A stretch of 64,000 bases of DNA. It comes from Flavobacterium nitrogenifigens. Lineage in GTDB: Bacteria; Bacteroidota; Bacteroidia; Flavobacteriales; Flavobacteriaceae. The stretch is from positions 1 through 64,000 of the forward strand of contig NZ_QJRI01000174.1 of assembly GCF_003254565.1 (NCBI RefSeq), read 5' to 3'. Both the position numbers and the translations under genes were made by a program. The notes beneath the pieces are model-generated. The model was not told where the DNA came from, searched no databases, and was given only the letters and a program-made list of their open reading frames with translations. Numbering within the stretch: the stretch's first letter is position 1; each line of letters starts with the position of its first letter. Of the stretch, positions 36,567 to 44,478 are shown in pieces.

Positions 36567-36849
36567 GTTTTTGCCACGCTAAGACACGAAGTTTTTTTGT
36601 TTTTAATCTCGCAAAGACGCAGAGTCGCAAAGTTTAATACTTTTAAATTCAATAGCATCCAGCTTTAGCTGGATGAAAATATAAACCCAGATCAAAGGGC
36701 TTTAGCCAAACTTTACTAGTTTGGCTAAAGCCCTTTTCTATTTCAATCATATTCCCCTAGCTTAAGCTGGGGGCTATTCAAAAAACTTTGCGACTCTGCG
36801 TCTTTGCGAGATTAAAAAACTTCGTGCCTTAGCGCCTTCGTGGCAAAAA
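36567..36849. repeat. Large nested inverted repeat enclosing a triple-palindrome element
   Basis: The outer arms of about 65 nt (36567-36634 and 36782-36849) are nearly exact reverse complements. They contain TTTGCCACG, CACGAAGTTTTTT, AATCTCGCAAAGACGCAGAG and TCGCAAAGTTT. One arm has a few extra bases (CCTTCG). Inside lies the ~130-bp triple-palindrome element. It fills nearly the entire gap between two convergent genes and has no coding capacity. Confidence 0.8.
36651..36778. repeat. Triple-palindrome element, copy 1
   Basis: Three palindromes occur in a row: CATCCAGCTTTAGCTGGATG, then a perfect 19-bp stem at 36694-36712/36718-36736 (core GGCTTTAGCCAAA / TTTGGCTAAAGCC), then CCCCTAGCTTAAGCTGGGG. 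The ends AATAGC and GCTATT are inverted. A second copy with the same order lies at 59.27-59.40 kb. Confidence 0.75.
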
Positions 36850-36852
36850 AAC

Positions 36853-37890
36853 TTAAGGAGCAGGATCTGGAATTATAGCCTGAACCGCATCAATTTCTGC
36901 TAAGATCTGTTTAGAAAGAACCACATCAATTGTGTCGATATTTTCTTTTAATTGTTCCAAAGTCGTTGCTCCGATAATAGAGCTTGTCAAAAATGGCTGT
37001 TGCAATACAAATCCCATTGCCAATTGCGTTAGCGTTAAACCATGTTTTTTGGCGATTTCCTGATACAATTTTGTTGCTTCGGTACATTGATCGCTATTGT
37101 AACGTTTATATTGCGGGAAAAGATTAATTCTCGCTTTCGGGTGACTTTCTCCAGTTAAGAATTTTCCAGTCAAAACTCCAAAAGCTAAAGGCGAATATCC
37201 TAATAAACCAACATTTTCATATTTTGAAACTTCTGCAGAATTTACTTCAAACAAACGGTTCAACAAAGAATACGGATTTTGAACGGTTTTGATTCTTGGC
37301 AGATTATTGTATTTACTTTCTTCCAAAAGACGCATCATCCCCCAAGCATTTTCATTTGAGACCCCAATATGTTTGATTTTACCTTCTTTGATTAATCCGT
37401 CGAAAGTTTCTAATATTTCTCTGAAATTATCTTCCCAAACATCATCATGTCCGTGAAAAGCACGTGTTCCAAAATTATTGGTTTTCCTTTCTGGCCAGTG
37501 CATTTGATACAAATCAATATAATCTGTCTGAAGTCTTTTTAAACTATTTTCAACCGCATATTTAATACTTGTTGGAGAAAAATCCAATTTCTCACGCATA
37601 TAACCAAAATTTGGGTTTGGACCTGCAATTTTAGAAGCCAAAATCACTTTATCACGGTTTCCAGATTTCTTAAACCAAGTCCCTATAATTTTTTCTGTGC
37701 TTCCGTAAGTCGCTTCACTTGCTGGAACTGAATACATTTCGGCTGTATCAAAGAAATTTACGCCTCTTTCAAGAGCATAATCCATTTGAGCATGGCCTTC
37801 TGCTTCTGTATTCTGCTGCCCAAAAGTCATCGTTCCAAGGCATATTTTACTAACTTTTATATCGGTGTTGGGTAATGTTGTGTATTTCAT
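36853..37890 (-). CDS. Aldo/keto reductase, Tas-like
   Basis: A 345-residue NADP(H)-dependent oxidoreductase with the (beta/alpha)8 fold. The catalytic tetrad is visible: Asp48 and Tyr53 in NFFDTAEMYS, Lys87 in VILASKIAG, and His131 in LYQMHWPER. It has GVSNENAWGMMRLLE, GYSPLAFGVLTGKF and IIGATTLEQLKENI. The insert GYMREKLDFSPTSI and the overall length fit the Tas subgroup of E. coli. The substrate is unknown, probably an aldehyde or ketone. It ends against the large inverted repeat and has a -7 box upstream. Confidence 0.9.
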   Translation of the reverse strand: MKYTTLPNTDIKVSKICLGTMTFGQQNTEAEGHAQMDYALERGVNFFDTAEMYSVPASEATYGSTEKIIGTWFKKSGNRDKVILASKIAGPNPNFGYMREKLDFSPTSIKYAVENSLKRLQTDYIDLYQMHWPERKTNNFGTRAFHGHDDVWEDNFREILETFDGLIKEGKIKHIGVSNENAWGMMRLLEESKYNNLPRIKTVQNPYSLLNRLFEVNSAEVSKYENVGLLGYSPLAFGVLTGKFLTGESHPKARINLFPQYKRYNSDQCTEATKLYQEIAKKHGLTLTQLAMGFVLQQPFLTSSIIGATTLEQLKENIDTIDVVLSKQILAEIDAVQAIIPDPAP

Positions 37891-37957
37891 TCTTTTGAGA
37901 TTCTAAGGTTCTAAGTGGCTAAGATTCTAAGTTTTTTTTCTTTTTAAATATAAGTTT

Positions 37958-37965
37958 CAAAGATA
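37958..37965 (-). promoter_or_regulatory. -7 box for the aldo/keto reductase gene
   Basis: TATCTTTG on the minus strand matches TAnnTTTG, 68 nt before the ATG. The repeat-rich stretch containing AAGGTTCTAAG lies between it and the gene. Confidence 0.4.
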
Positions 37966-38027
37966 CAAACGGATTTCTCAAATCTAAAAACGAGAAAGGT
38001 TAAAAAAAGTACAAGATTTATTTTGAG

Positions 38028-38153
38028 ATGCTAAGATCCTAAGGGACTAAGATGCTAACTTTAGATTCCAATTAATAAAAAAGGCTCAAAGTAAAACTTT
38101 GAACCTTTTTAAAACCTTAGTACCTTAGTATCTCAGAACCTTAGCATCTTAAT
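38028..38153. repeat. Nested inverted repeat of CTAAG-type heptamers around the OmpA-like gene terminator
   Basis: A run of GATGCTAAG/GATCCTAAG/GGACTAAG units is mirrored on the other side by TTAGTACCTTAG/GAACCTTAGCATC. The mirrored arms enclose the terminator hairpin. Similar units occur at about 37.90-37.94 kb and at 49.68-49.73 kb. Confidence 0.55.
38078..38110 (-). terminator. Terminator of the OmpA-like gene
   Basis: A 14-bp stem (AAAAAGGCTCAAAG / CTTTGAACCTTTTT, one mismatch) with a 5-nt loop, and A/T tracts on both sides. Confidence 0.75.
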
Positions 38154-39093
38154 TAATACTATTAAGCATCTCCGCAATCTCATCTAATCTTGGAGTCAAG
38201 ATAATTTCGATTCTACGGTTTTTTGCTTTTCCTTCTGGAGTTGCGTTGCTAGCTAGCGGAGAAAATTCGCTTCTTCCTGCTGCCGTTAATTTTTGTTTAT
38301 TGATTTTTGGGTTTTCGCTTAAAATCGCTACGATTGCTGTTGCTCTTTTTGTCGATAAATCCCAGTTGTTTGCAATTGGCCCAGAACCCGCATACGGATC
38401 GTCGTCTGTATGTCCTTCAATTAAAACTGAAAGATCTGGATTATCGCCTAAAACTTTTCCAAGTTCTACAACCGCTTTTCTACCTTCTGTTCCAACAGCC
38501 CAGCTTCCTGAATTGAAAAGCAATTTATTTTCCATAGAAACATATACTTTTCCGTTTTTCTGTTCCACCGTTAAACCTTTACCTTCAAAACCATTTAAGG
38601 CTTTTGATAACGTTTCTTTCAGTTTACGCATTGATTCCTCTTTGGCCGCAATCATGTCTTCCAATTCTTTCAAACGATTTGCTGTTTTATCCAAACGAGC
38701 TTGTTCGTCTGCAAGAGCTTTACCTTTTGCTTCTAATTGCGCTAACAGTTCACGGTTCTTAGCCATGTTTTTCTCTAACGCATCATTGCTGTTTTTCTCC
38801 AATGCATTATAAGAATCCTGAAGCACTTTATATTTCTTTTGTTCCGCAGCAAGATCAGCTTTTTGTTTTGCCAAATCATCATTAGCATTTGCTAAATCTT
38901 TAGTCAATTTATCACGATCGGTTTCCAACTGATTCTTCGCTTTCTTTAAACTTTCGTTTTCATCAGCGATAGAACGGTTTTCTTTTTTTAAATCTGAATA
39001 CTTTGTTTCCAGATCATTATAAATTTTCTTAGAAACACATGACGTTGTGGACAAGGCTAATGCCAGCAATCCGATGGAGGCTTGTTTAATCAT
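38149..39093 (-). CDS. OmpA-family lipoprotein with coiled coil
   Basis: A 314-residue lipoprotein (lipobox TTSC, Cys19). After the anchor comes a long coiled coil (about residues 22-160, KNQLETDRDKLTKDLANAN type repeats). The C-terminus is an OmpA/MotB peptidoglycan-binding domain (about 190-310): LLFNSGSWAVGTEGRKAV, VLIEGHTDDDPYAG, NWDLSTKRATAIVAIL, KLTAAGRSEFSPLASN and KNRRIEIIL. The Asp and Arg residues that hold diaminopimelate are present in TDDDP and NRR. It most likely bridges the outer membrane and the wall. It is monocistronic. Confidence 0.9.
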   Translation of the reverse strand: MIKQASIGLLALALSTTSCVSKKIYNDLETKYSDLKKENRSIADENESLKKAKNQLETDRDKLTKDLANANDDLAKQKADLAAEQKKYKVLQDSYNALEKNSNDALEKNMAKNRELLAQLEAKGKALADEQARLDKTANRLKELEDMIAAKEESMRKLKETLSKALNGFEGKGLTVEQKNGKVYVSMENKLLFNSGSWAVGTEGRKAVVELGKVLGDNPDLSVLIEGHTDDDPYAGSGPIANNWDLSTKRATAIVAILSENPKINKQKLTAAGRSEFSPLASNATPEGKAKNRRIEIILTPRLDEIAEMLNSIN

Positions 39094-39203
39094 CTTACTT
39101 TAATTGTTTTTTATTTTAGGCGTTTAAAATCTCACAATTTCAAAATTCAAAATCAATTTTTGAATTTAAACCACCTTTCTCTCAACAAGAACAATACCAA
39201 AAA

Positions 39204-39965
39204 TTAGTCAATTTCTACTAAAATCGGGCAATGATCTGAATGCATAGCATCTGGAAGTATAACAGCTCTTTTTAATCTGTCTTCTAACACATTACTAACC
39301 AAATTATAATCGATACGCCAACCTTTGTTATTTCCTCTTGCTCCCGCGCGGTAACTCCACCAAGAATAATGGTGCGGTTCTTTATTAAAATGACGGAAAC
39401 TGTCAATAAAACCAGATTTCATAAATGCATCCAACCAAGCGCGTTCTGCAGGAAGAAATCCAGAAACGGTTTTATTACGAACTGGATCGTGAATATCAAT
39501 CGCTTCGTGACAGATATTATAATCTCCGCAGATAATCAGATTCGGAACCGTAAGTTTCAATTCATTAATATAATTCTGAAAATCATCCATGAACATGAAT
39601 TTGTGATCCAGCCTTTCAATATTTGTTCCAGACGGAAGATATAAACTCATTACCGAAACATCATCAAAATCTGCACGAAGATTTCTTCCTTCAAAATCCA
39701 TATGATGAATTCCTGTTCCGTAAACAATATTGTTTGGCTTTGTTTTAGAAAGAATCGCCACTCCGCTGTATCCTTTTTTGGTTGCTGGATAGTAATATTG
39801 AAACGGATAACCAGCTGCTGTAATATCATCTACTGGAATTTGATCTTGTGTCGCTTTTATTTCCTGAAGGCATATTACATCAGGATTTGCTTGCTGTAGC
39901 CACTCGATAAACCCTTTGTTTATTGCCGCTCTAATTCCGTTTACATTATAAGAAATAATTTTCAT
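39204..39965 (-). CDS. xth: Exodeoxyribonuclease III
   Basis: A 253-residue exonuclease III / AP endonuclease. The chosen ATG gives MKIISYNVNGIRAAINKG, the family's N-terminus; the frame extends 14 codons further upstream but without similarity. Catalytic features visible are Asn in SYNVNG, Glu in VICLQEIKA, the Tyr/Asp/Asn block CGDYNICHEAID, and the final SDHCPILVEID with the catalytic Asp-His. It cleaves at abasic sites and degrades 3' ends in base-excision repair. It is divergent from olsF/glsF. Confidence 0.95.
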   Translation of the reverse strand: MKIISYNVNGIRAAINKGFIEWLQQANPDVICLQEIKATQDQIPVDDITAAGYPFQYYYPATKKGYSGVAILSKTKPNNIVYGTGIHHMDFEGRNLRADFDDVSVMSLYLPSGTNIERLDHKFMFMDDFQNYINELKLTVPNLIICGDYNICHEAIDIHDPVRNKTVSGFLPAERAWLDAFMKSGFIDSFRHFNKEPHHYSWWSYRAGARGNNKGWRIDYNLVSNVLEDRLKRAVILPDAMHSDHCPILVEID

Positions 39966-40045
39966 CAGTGATTTTTTTAGGATTCCAAATGTAATAAAAA
40001 AGTGCAAAGTTTGTCTTGGAAACAGCGAAAAGTAGACTTTTTTGT

Positions 40046-40053
40046 TATCTTTG
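40046..40053 (+). promoter_or_regulatory. -7 box for the OlsF/GlsF gene
   Basis: TATCTTTG fits TAnnTTTG exactly and lies 30 nt before the ATG. No TTG sits at the ideal 19-nt distance. Confidence 0.5.
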
Positions 40054-40083
40054 TTCGCTGTTCTAATAATTTAAAAGTAGTAG

Positions 40084-41886
40084 ATGGGTTTAGTTACCGC
40101 GAAAGAAGTTGCAAAGGCAATAAATGTTGAAAAGTACGGAGTTTTCGGTACCTTTTCTGGCTGGATTCTTATGAAGGTTCTTAAGATCTCGACCCTTAAT
40201 AAAATTTACGATCGTAATAAACATTTGGAAGACCTTGACTTTTTGAATGGAATTTTGGACGAAATGGAAATTAAGTTCGAAATCCCTGAAGAAGATTTAA
40301 AACGTCTGCCAAAAGATGGTGCGTATATAACCATTTCTAATCATCCGCTTGGTGGAATTGATGGAATTTTGCTTTTGAAATTGATGCTTGAAAGAGAGCC
40401 AAATTTCAAAATCATTGCCAATTTCTTGTTACATAGAATTGTTCCGATGAAAAAATACATTATGCCGGTTAATCCTTTTGAAAACCATAAGGATGCAAAA
40501 TCGAGCGTAATTGGAATTAAAGAAACGTTGCGCCATTTAAGCGACGGAAAACCGTTGGGTATTTTCCCTGCTGGTGAAGTTTCGACTTATAAAGATGGCA
40601 AATTAGTAGTAGATAAGCCATGGGAAGAAGGCGCTCTTAAACTAATCAGAAAAGCTAAAGTTCCTGTAGTTCCTATTTATTTTCATGCTAAAAACAGTAA
40701 GTTATTTTACTGGCTTTCTAAGATTGACGATACCTTAAGAACTGCAAAATTACCTTCTGAGCTTTTAACGCAGAAAGACCGTGTAATTAAAGTTCGTATT
40801 GGAAAACCAATCTCTGTAAGTGAACAAAATGAAATTGAATCTTTTGAAGAATACTCAGAGTTCTTAAGAAAGAAAACCTATATGCTGGCTAATCCGTTTG
40901 AAAAAGACACCAAACTGATTGACACAGCAAGCCTTAAAATACCTAAAGCGCCTAAAAAAATTGTAACGCCTGCTAGCGAATCAAAATTGATTGATGAAGT
41001 GCAAGCATTACGTGATAGCGACAGCAGGTTTTTACAAAGCAAAAACTATGAGGTTTTCTTTGCAAGCGCAAAAGAAATCCCGAACATTTTACATGAAATA
41101 GGCCGTTTACGCGAGATTACTTTTCGTGAAGTTGGTGAAGGAACAAACGAATCTATTGACATAGACGAATACGACCAATATTATCACCATATGTTTTTAT
41201 GGGATGATGAAACCAAAAAAATCGCAGGTGCATATCGTATGGGATTAGGTTCTGAAATCTATCCGAAATACGGAATAGAAGGTTTTTACCTGACTGATCT
41301 TTTCAGATTCGAGCCAGAATTGCACGATATGATGCATAAGTCGATCGAAATGGGACGTGCGTTTATCGTGAAAGAATATCAGCAAAAACCAATGCCTTTA
41401 TTCTTATTGTGGAAAGGTATTATTCATACCACTTTACGTCATCCTGAACACAAATATTTAGTTGGCGGTGTAAGTATCAGCAATCAGTTTTCAGACTTCT
41501 CTAAATCGTTGATGATTGAGTTTATGAAGTCTAACTATTACGATCCGTATATTGCTCAATATATTCACCCGAAGAAAGCGTATAAAGTAAAACTGAAAGA
41601 CGCCGACAAAGATTTTATCTTTGACGAAGCTGAATCTGATTTGAATAAGTTTGACAAAATCATTGACGAATTGGAACCAGGAAACTTACGTTTGCCCGTT
41701 TTAATTAAGAAATATATCAAACAAAATGCACGCGTAGTGGCTTTCAACGTTGACCCTTTATTCAACAACGCAATTGATGGTTTAATGTACATTAGAATTG
41801 CAGATATTCCTGAAAGCACAATGAAACCTGTTATAGAAGAGTTTCAAATTGAATTGGAAAAGAAATTATCTGAAAAAGAAGATTAA
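40084..41886 (+). CDS. olsF: Bifunctional amino-lipid acyltransferase (OlsF/GlsF-like)
   Basis: A 600-residue fusion. The N-terminal half (about 60-290) is a PlsC/OlsA-like O-acyltransferase: ISNHPLGGIDG (His87, Asp93), MPVNPFENH, GIFPAGEVSTY and VPVVPIYFHA. The C-terminal half (about 310-590) is a GNAT/hemolysin-like N-acyltransferase of the OlsB type: IGRLREITFREVGEG, YHHMFLWDDE, GAYRMGLGSEI, FIVKEYQQKP, LVGGVSISNQFSD. Such fusions are known to make ornithine or glycine lipids, including a Flavobacterium johnsoniae homologue called OlsF/GlsF. The H-to-D spacing is one residue longer than the classic HX4D. Whether ornithine or glycine is acylated cannot be told from sequence. It ends at a strong bidirectional terminator. 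Confidence 0.88.
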   Translation: MGLVTAKEVAKAINVEKYGVFGTFSGWILMKVLKISTLNKIYDRNKHLEDLDFLNGILDEMEIKFEIPEEDLKRLPKDGAYITISNHPLGGIDGILLLKLMLEREPNFKIIANFLLHRIVPMKKYIMPVNPFENHKDAKSSVIGIKETLRHLSDGKPLGIFPAGEVSTYKDGKLVVDKPWEEGALKLIRKAKVPVVPIYFHAKNSKLFYWLSKIDDTLRTAKLPSELLTQKDRVIKVRIGKPISVSEQNEIESFEEYSEFLRKKTYMLANPFEKDTKLIDTASLKIPKAPKKIVTPASESKLIDEVQALRDSDSRFLQSKNYEVFFASAKEIPNILHEIGRLREITFREVGEGTNESIDIDEYDQYYHHMFLWDDETKKIAGAYRMGLGSEIYPKYGIEGFYLTDLFRFEPELHDMMHKSIEMGRAFIVKEYQQKPMPLFLLWKGIIHTTLRHPEHKYLVGGVSISNQFSDFSKSLMIEFMKSNYYDPYIAQYIHPKKAYKVKLKDADKDFIFDEAESDLNKFDKIIDELEPGNLRLPVLIKKYIKQNARVVAFNVDPLFNNAIDGLMYIRIADIPESTMKPVIEEFQIELEKKLSEKED

Positions 41887-41906
41887 GTTTTCTTTTGATA
41901 TATAAA

Positions 41907-41953
41907 AACAAAAAATCCCATTTGCTCAATTCAAGTAACTGGGATTTTTTGTT
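41907..41953. terminator. Bidirectional terminator between olsF and the TM2 gene
   Basis: A perfect 14-bp stem (AACAAAAAATCCCA / TGGGATTTTTTGTT) with a 19-nt loop, T-rich in both directions, between convergent genes. Confidence 0.85.
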
Positions 41954-41958
41954 TTCTT

Positions 41959-42231
41959 TTAAAACCAGCCTTTATAGCCAATTTGGTACGTCTGATAAAA
42001 CTCTTCATCATCTCTGGTCAAATATATGATTCCTTCAATAAGCCCAATTATACCACCAATTCCAAAGGCCAAACCTAGAAGAAGCTGAATTATTCCTTCT
42101 TTAGTATAACCTAAATAAAACTTATGAATTCCTAGATATCCTAATAAAATAGCTAGAATTCCTGCTAACACTCTTTTATTTTCCTGCCCATAACGTGGAT
42201 TATTCCAATCTTCTCTCTTTGTATTTTCCAT
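41959..42231 (-). CDS. TM2 domain-containing small membrane protein
   Basis: A 90-residue protein whose residues 20-75 are a TM2 domain: two helices joined by a short turn with LGIHKFYLGYTKEGIIQLLL. The GxxxKFYLG core is typical. An acidic/aromatic tail (DDEEFYQTYQIGYKGWF) follows. The function of bacterial TM2 proteins is unknown. It is separated from the DUF2752 gene by a terminator, so it is probably transcribed on its own. Confidence 0.88.
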   Translation of the reverse strand: MENTKREDWNNPRYGQENKRVLAGILAILLGYLGIHKFYLGYTKEGIIQLLLGLAFGIGGIIGLIEGIIYLTRDDEEFYQTYQIGYKGWF

Positions 42232-42275
42232 GATCTTAATTTTTTACTATTCTTAAAACTGTATTTAAACAAAAA

Positions 42276-42300
42276 AATCTGATTGCTACAAAATCAGATT
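42276..42300 (-). terminator. Terminator of the DUF4234-DUF2752 pair
   Basis: An 8-bp stem (AATCTGAT / ATCAGATT) with a 9-nt loop, followed on the minus strand by TTTTTG. It lies 11 nt after the DUF2752 stop. Confidence 0.65.
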
Positions 42301-42310
42301 ACTAGATTTA

Positions 42311-42784
42311 TTAAAACCAAATTGACTGATGCAAGATATCGTCAAAAGAGTTGTTTCTCACAAATAAAACCAATCTTATAAAATGATAAACACCCAGAAA
42401 AACAGCTAGTCCATAAGCCAATTTCCTGTTATATAAAAATGCCGTAAAGTATTCTTTCTTGGTAATTAATTCTGTAACCAAAACAACAATCGTTACGGCG
42501 CAAAAAGCAATAACAAAAGGACCTAAGATGTGATAAGAAATTGATTTGTATAAATCTCCTTGATAAAAATAAACTAGAGACTTTGTAATTCCGCATCCTG
42601 GACACGGAAAACCTGTCAGCATTTTAAATGGGCATAATGACTGATCTGTCTCCAGATGATCATTATGATTATGAAGCATTAAAAAAAACGGAACTATCAG
42701 TGTAATTGCTGCACCGATAATTCCGTAAATTTTACGTCTTGTTTGCGTATTATTTATATAATCTGTTGATATCACCTTGTACAA
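42311..42784 (-). CDS. DUF2752 family membrane protein
   Basis: A 157-residue membrane protein with about three helices and the DUF2752 signature CPFKMLTGFPCPGCGITKSLVYF. The conserved cysteines (CPxxxxxGxPCPGCG) suggest metal binding or a disulfide, but no function is established. The start overlaps the DUF4234 gene by 35 nt, pointing to coupled translation. The downstream TM2 gene follows after a terminator. Confidence 0.85.
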   Translation of the reverse strand: MYKVISTDYINNTQTRRKIYGIIGAAITLIVPFFLMLHNHNDHLETDQSLCPFKMLTGFPCPGCGITKSLVYFYQGDLYKSISYHILGPFVIAFCAVTIVVLVTELITKKEYFTAFLYNRKLAYGLAVFLGVYHFIRLVLFVRNNSFDDILHQSIWF

Positions 42785-43127
42785 TCATTGCCGCAGCAAT
42801 AGGGAAAAAAAGTCCTAAAAAAATTAATAACGTAGATTGGTCTTTTTGAAGCTCACCAGTTTTCTCATATACTTTTGGCAATGCATCTTTACCTGCTAAG
42901 TAGTAAAAGTAAATATTAACTGGCATACAACAACCTGCAAAAATTGCAATTGGTTGCGAAATAACTTCTTTTTTTGCTACAGCATTAAAAACCTCAGCTA
43001 CTTTAATATTCCAATAAATTAAATACAATCCGCAAGTTAAAAATCCAAATAGCAAAACCATAATAGGATCTACTTTAAATACTGGGATTTGTTCTTCAAA
43101 ATTATTCGATGTTTCTTGTAATTCCAT
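42750..43127 (-). CDS. DUF4234-like small membrane protein
   Basis: A 125-residue protein with three predicted helices. FGFLTCGLYLIYWNIKVAEVFNAV resembles the start of DUF4234 domains. A GCC motif (AGCCMPVNIYFYYL) begins helix two. The C-terminus ends in VQGDINRLYK. It overlaps DUF2752 by 35 nt. The family assignment is by pattern only and the function is unknown. Confidence 0.65.
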   Translation of the reverse strand: MELQETSNNFEEQIPVFKVDPIMVLLFGFLTCGLYLIYWNIKVAEVFNAVAKKEVISQPIAIFAGCCMPVNIYFYYLAGKDALPKVYEKTGELQKDQSTLLIFLGLFFPIAAAMIVQGDINRLYK

Positions 43128-43318
43128 CTTCGTTTAAAAAATTTATTAATTCCTACTCTTCGGATTTTCGGCTTTCTCCAAACTTCAAAAAACGAGTCTA
43201 TTTAGACTCATTCTTTTAAAATTCGGAAACAATATTATTAAAAATTAACAAATAAAACTAATCTCACTAAATAAAATTTACAAGAAAAAACTCGTTATTA
43301 ATATCTAAAGGCTGTAGG

Positions 43319-44269
43319 CTAGTTTTTACCGTACACCACTTTGATTTTGTCAACAATCACCTGCGCTAGACGTTCATGACTTTCAAAAGTCCAACCCGCA
43401 ATATGAGGCGTCAGCAAGACATTTTTTGCTTCCATAAGGTATTGAAGTGCTTCGGGCGTATTATTCTCTTGGAATAAGGTTTCAAAAGAAAGTTTTTCAT
43501 ATTCCAAAACATCCAAACCTGCACCTAGAACTTTTTTCTCTTTCATAGCTTCAACCAAATCGGCTGTAACGATATTTTTACCACGTGAAGTGTTTATAAT
43601 CCAAAATGGCTTTTTAAACGCATTTATAAAGGCACTGTTGACCATTTTGTCCGTTTCTGGTGTCCAAGGAAGGTGAAGACTTAAAACATCTGCTTTTTCG
43701 CGCAATTCTTCCAATGAAACTTGTTTGGCATTTTCGTCGCCAACATTATCCAAAATATCATAGCATAAAACCTCAGAATCAAAGCCTCTTAATTTTTTAG
43801 CGAAAGCTTTTCCCATGTTTCCGTAACCGATAATCCCAACTGTTTTTAAATCCAGTTCATGGCCTCGATTGCTTTCACGATTCCAGTGACCCGCTTTTAC
43901 TTCTGCATCGGCTTGATTTAAATTATTAAATAATGACAAAATCATTCCTAGCGAATGTTCTGCAACAGCATTGCGATTTCCTTCTGGCGCAGCAATAAGA
44001 TGAATTCCTTTTGAAGAAGCATACTCACAATCAATGCTCTCCAGGCCTGCACCAACTCTTGCAATAAATTGCAACTTTGTTGCAGCATCCAAAAATATCT
44101 TATCAATCTTGAATCGGCTACGAATTACGATTCCGTTATAGTCTTGAATTTTTGCTTCAATTTCTTCTTTTGAAGATTTGAAATCGGCGTGATTTTCAAA
44201 ACCCGCTTCTTCCAATTGATTCCAAAGAATTGGATTATTACTGTCGATATGAAGAATTTTTATACTCAT
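43319..44269 (-). CDS. D-2-hydroxyacid dehydrogenase (phosphoglycerate dehydrogenase-like)
   Basis: A 316-residue NAD-dependent dehydrogenase. The first half is the substrate domain (KILHIDSNNPILWNQL, GIVIRSRFKIDKIFLDAA, FIARVGAGLESID). The NAD domain follows: VGIIGYGNMGKAFAKKLRGF, with catalytic Arg in INTSRGKNIV, Glu in LDVLEYEKLSFE and His in LLTPHIAGWTFES. It has no ACT domain, so it is shorter than typical SerA. It could be 3-phosphoglycerate dehydrogenase or another hydroxyacid dehydrogenase. No serC or serB is nearby. A degenerate repeat block separates it from nhaA. Confidence 0.85.
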   Translation of the reverse strand: MSIKILHIDSNNPILWNQLEEAGFENHADFKSSKEEIEAKIQDYNGIVIRSRFKIDKIFLDAATKLQFIARVGAGLESIDCEYASSKGIHLIAAPEGNRNAVAEHSLGMILSLFNNLNQADAEVKAGHWNRESNRGHELDLKTVGIIGYGNMGKAFAKKLRGFDSEVLCYDILDNVGDENAKQVSLEELREKADVLSLHLPWTPETDKMVNSAFINAFKKPFWIINTSRGKNIVTADLVEAMKEKKVLGAGLDVLEYEKLSFETLFQENNTPEALQYLMEAKNVLLTPHIAGWTFESHERLAQVIVDKIKVVYGKN

Positions 44270-44304
44270 TTTGTGTTGAATTTATAAAAAACAAAAATAC
44301 GGTT

Positions 44305-44345
44305 AATTTAATCTCGCAAAGTCACAAAGCCGCAAAGTTTTTCCT
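44305..44345. repeat. Degenerate 'TCTCGCAAAG' repeat upstream of nhaA
   Basis: TTTAATCTCGCAAAGTCACAAAG followed by CCGCAAAGTTTTT is a single arm of the family that forms inverted repeats at 36.6-36.8 and 61.1-61.3 kb. No mirrored partner is seen here. Confidence 0.55.
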
Positions 44346-44417
44346 ATTGCAATAAATTTTGAACCTTTGAATCTTTACGCCTTCACTCCTAAACTTTTTA
44401 TTGCTGGGATTTTTTTT

Positions 44418-44425
44418 TAACTTTG
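44418..44425 (+). promoter_or_regulatory. -7 box for nhaA
   Basis: TAACTTTG matches TAnnTTTG, 53 nt before the ATG. A TTG occurs upstream, but only 14 nt away. Confidence 0.45.
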
Positions 44426-44478
44426 AAAGAATAAGGATTTCACAATCCATCATATAAATCTTCAGAAAATCTTCCCTA

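Noticed and set aside
36567..36849. Insertion sequence or transposon remnant between the GT51 and aldo/keto reductase genes
   Set aside because: Large inverted arms are present, but no transposase frame and no clear target duplication; better described as a nested palindromic repeat.
39966..40007. Upstream start of exonuclease III
   Set aside because: The extra 14 codons do not resemble the family; the ATG at 39965 gives the exact conserved N-terminus.
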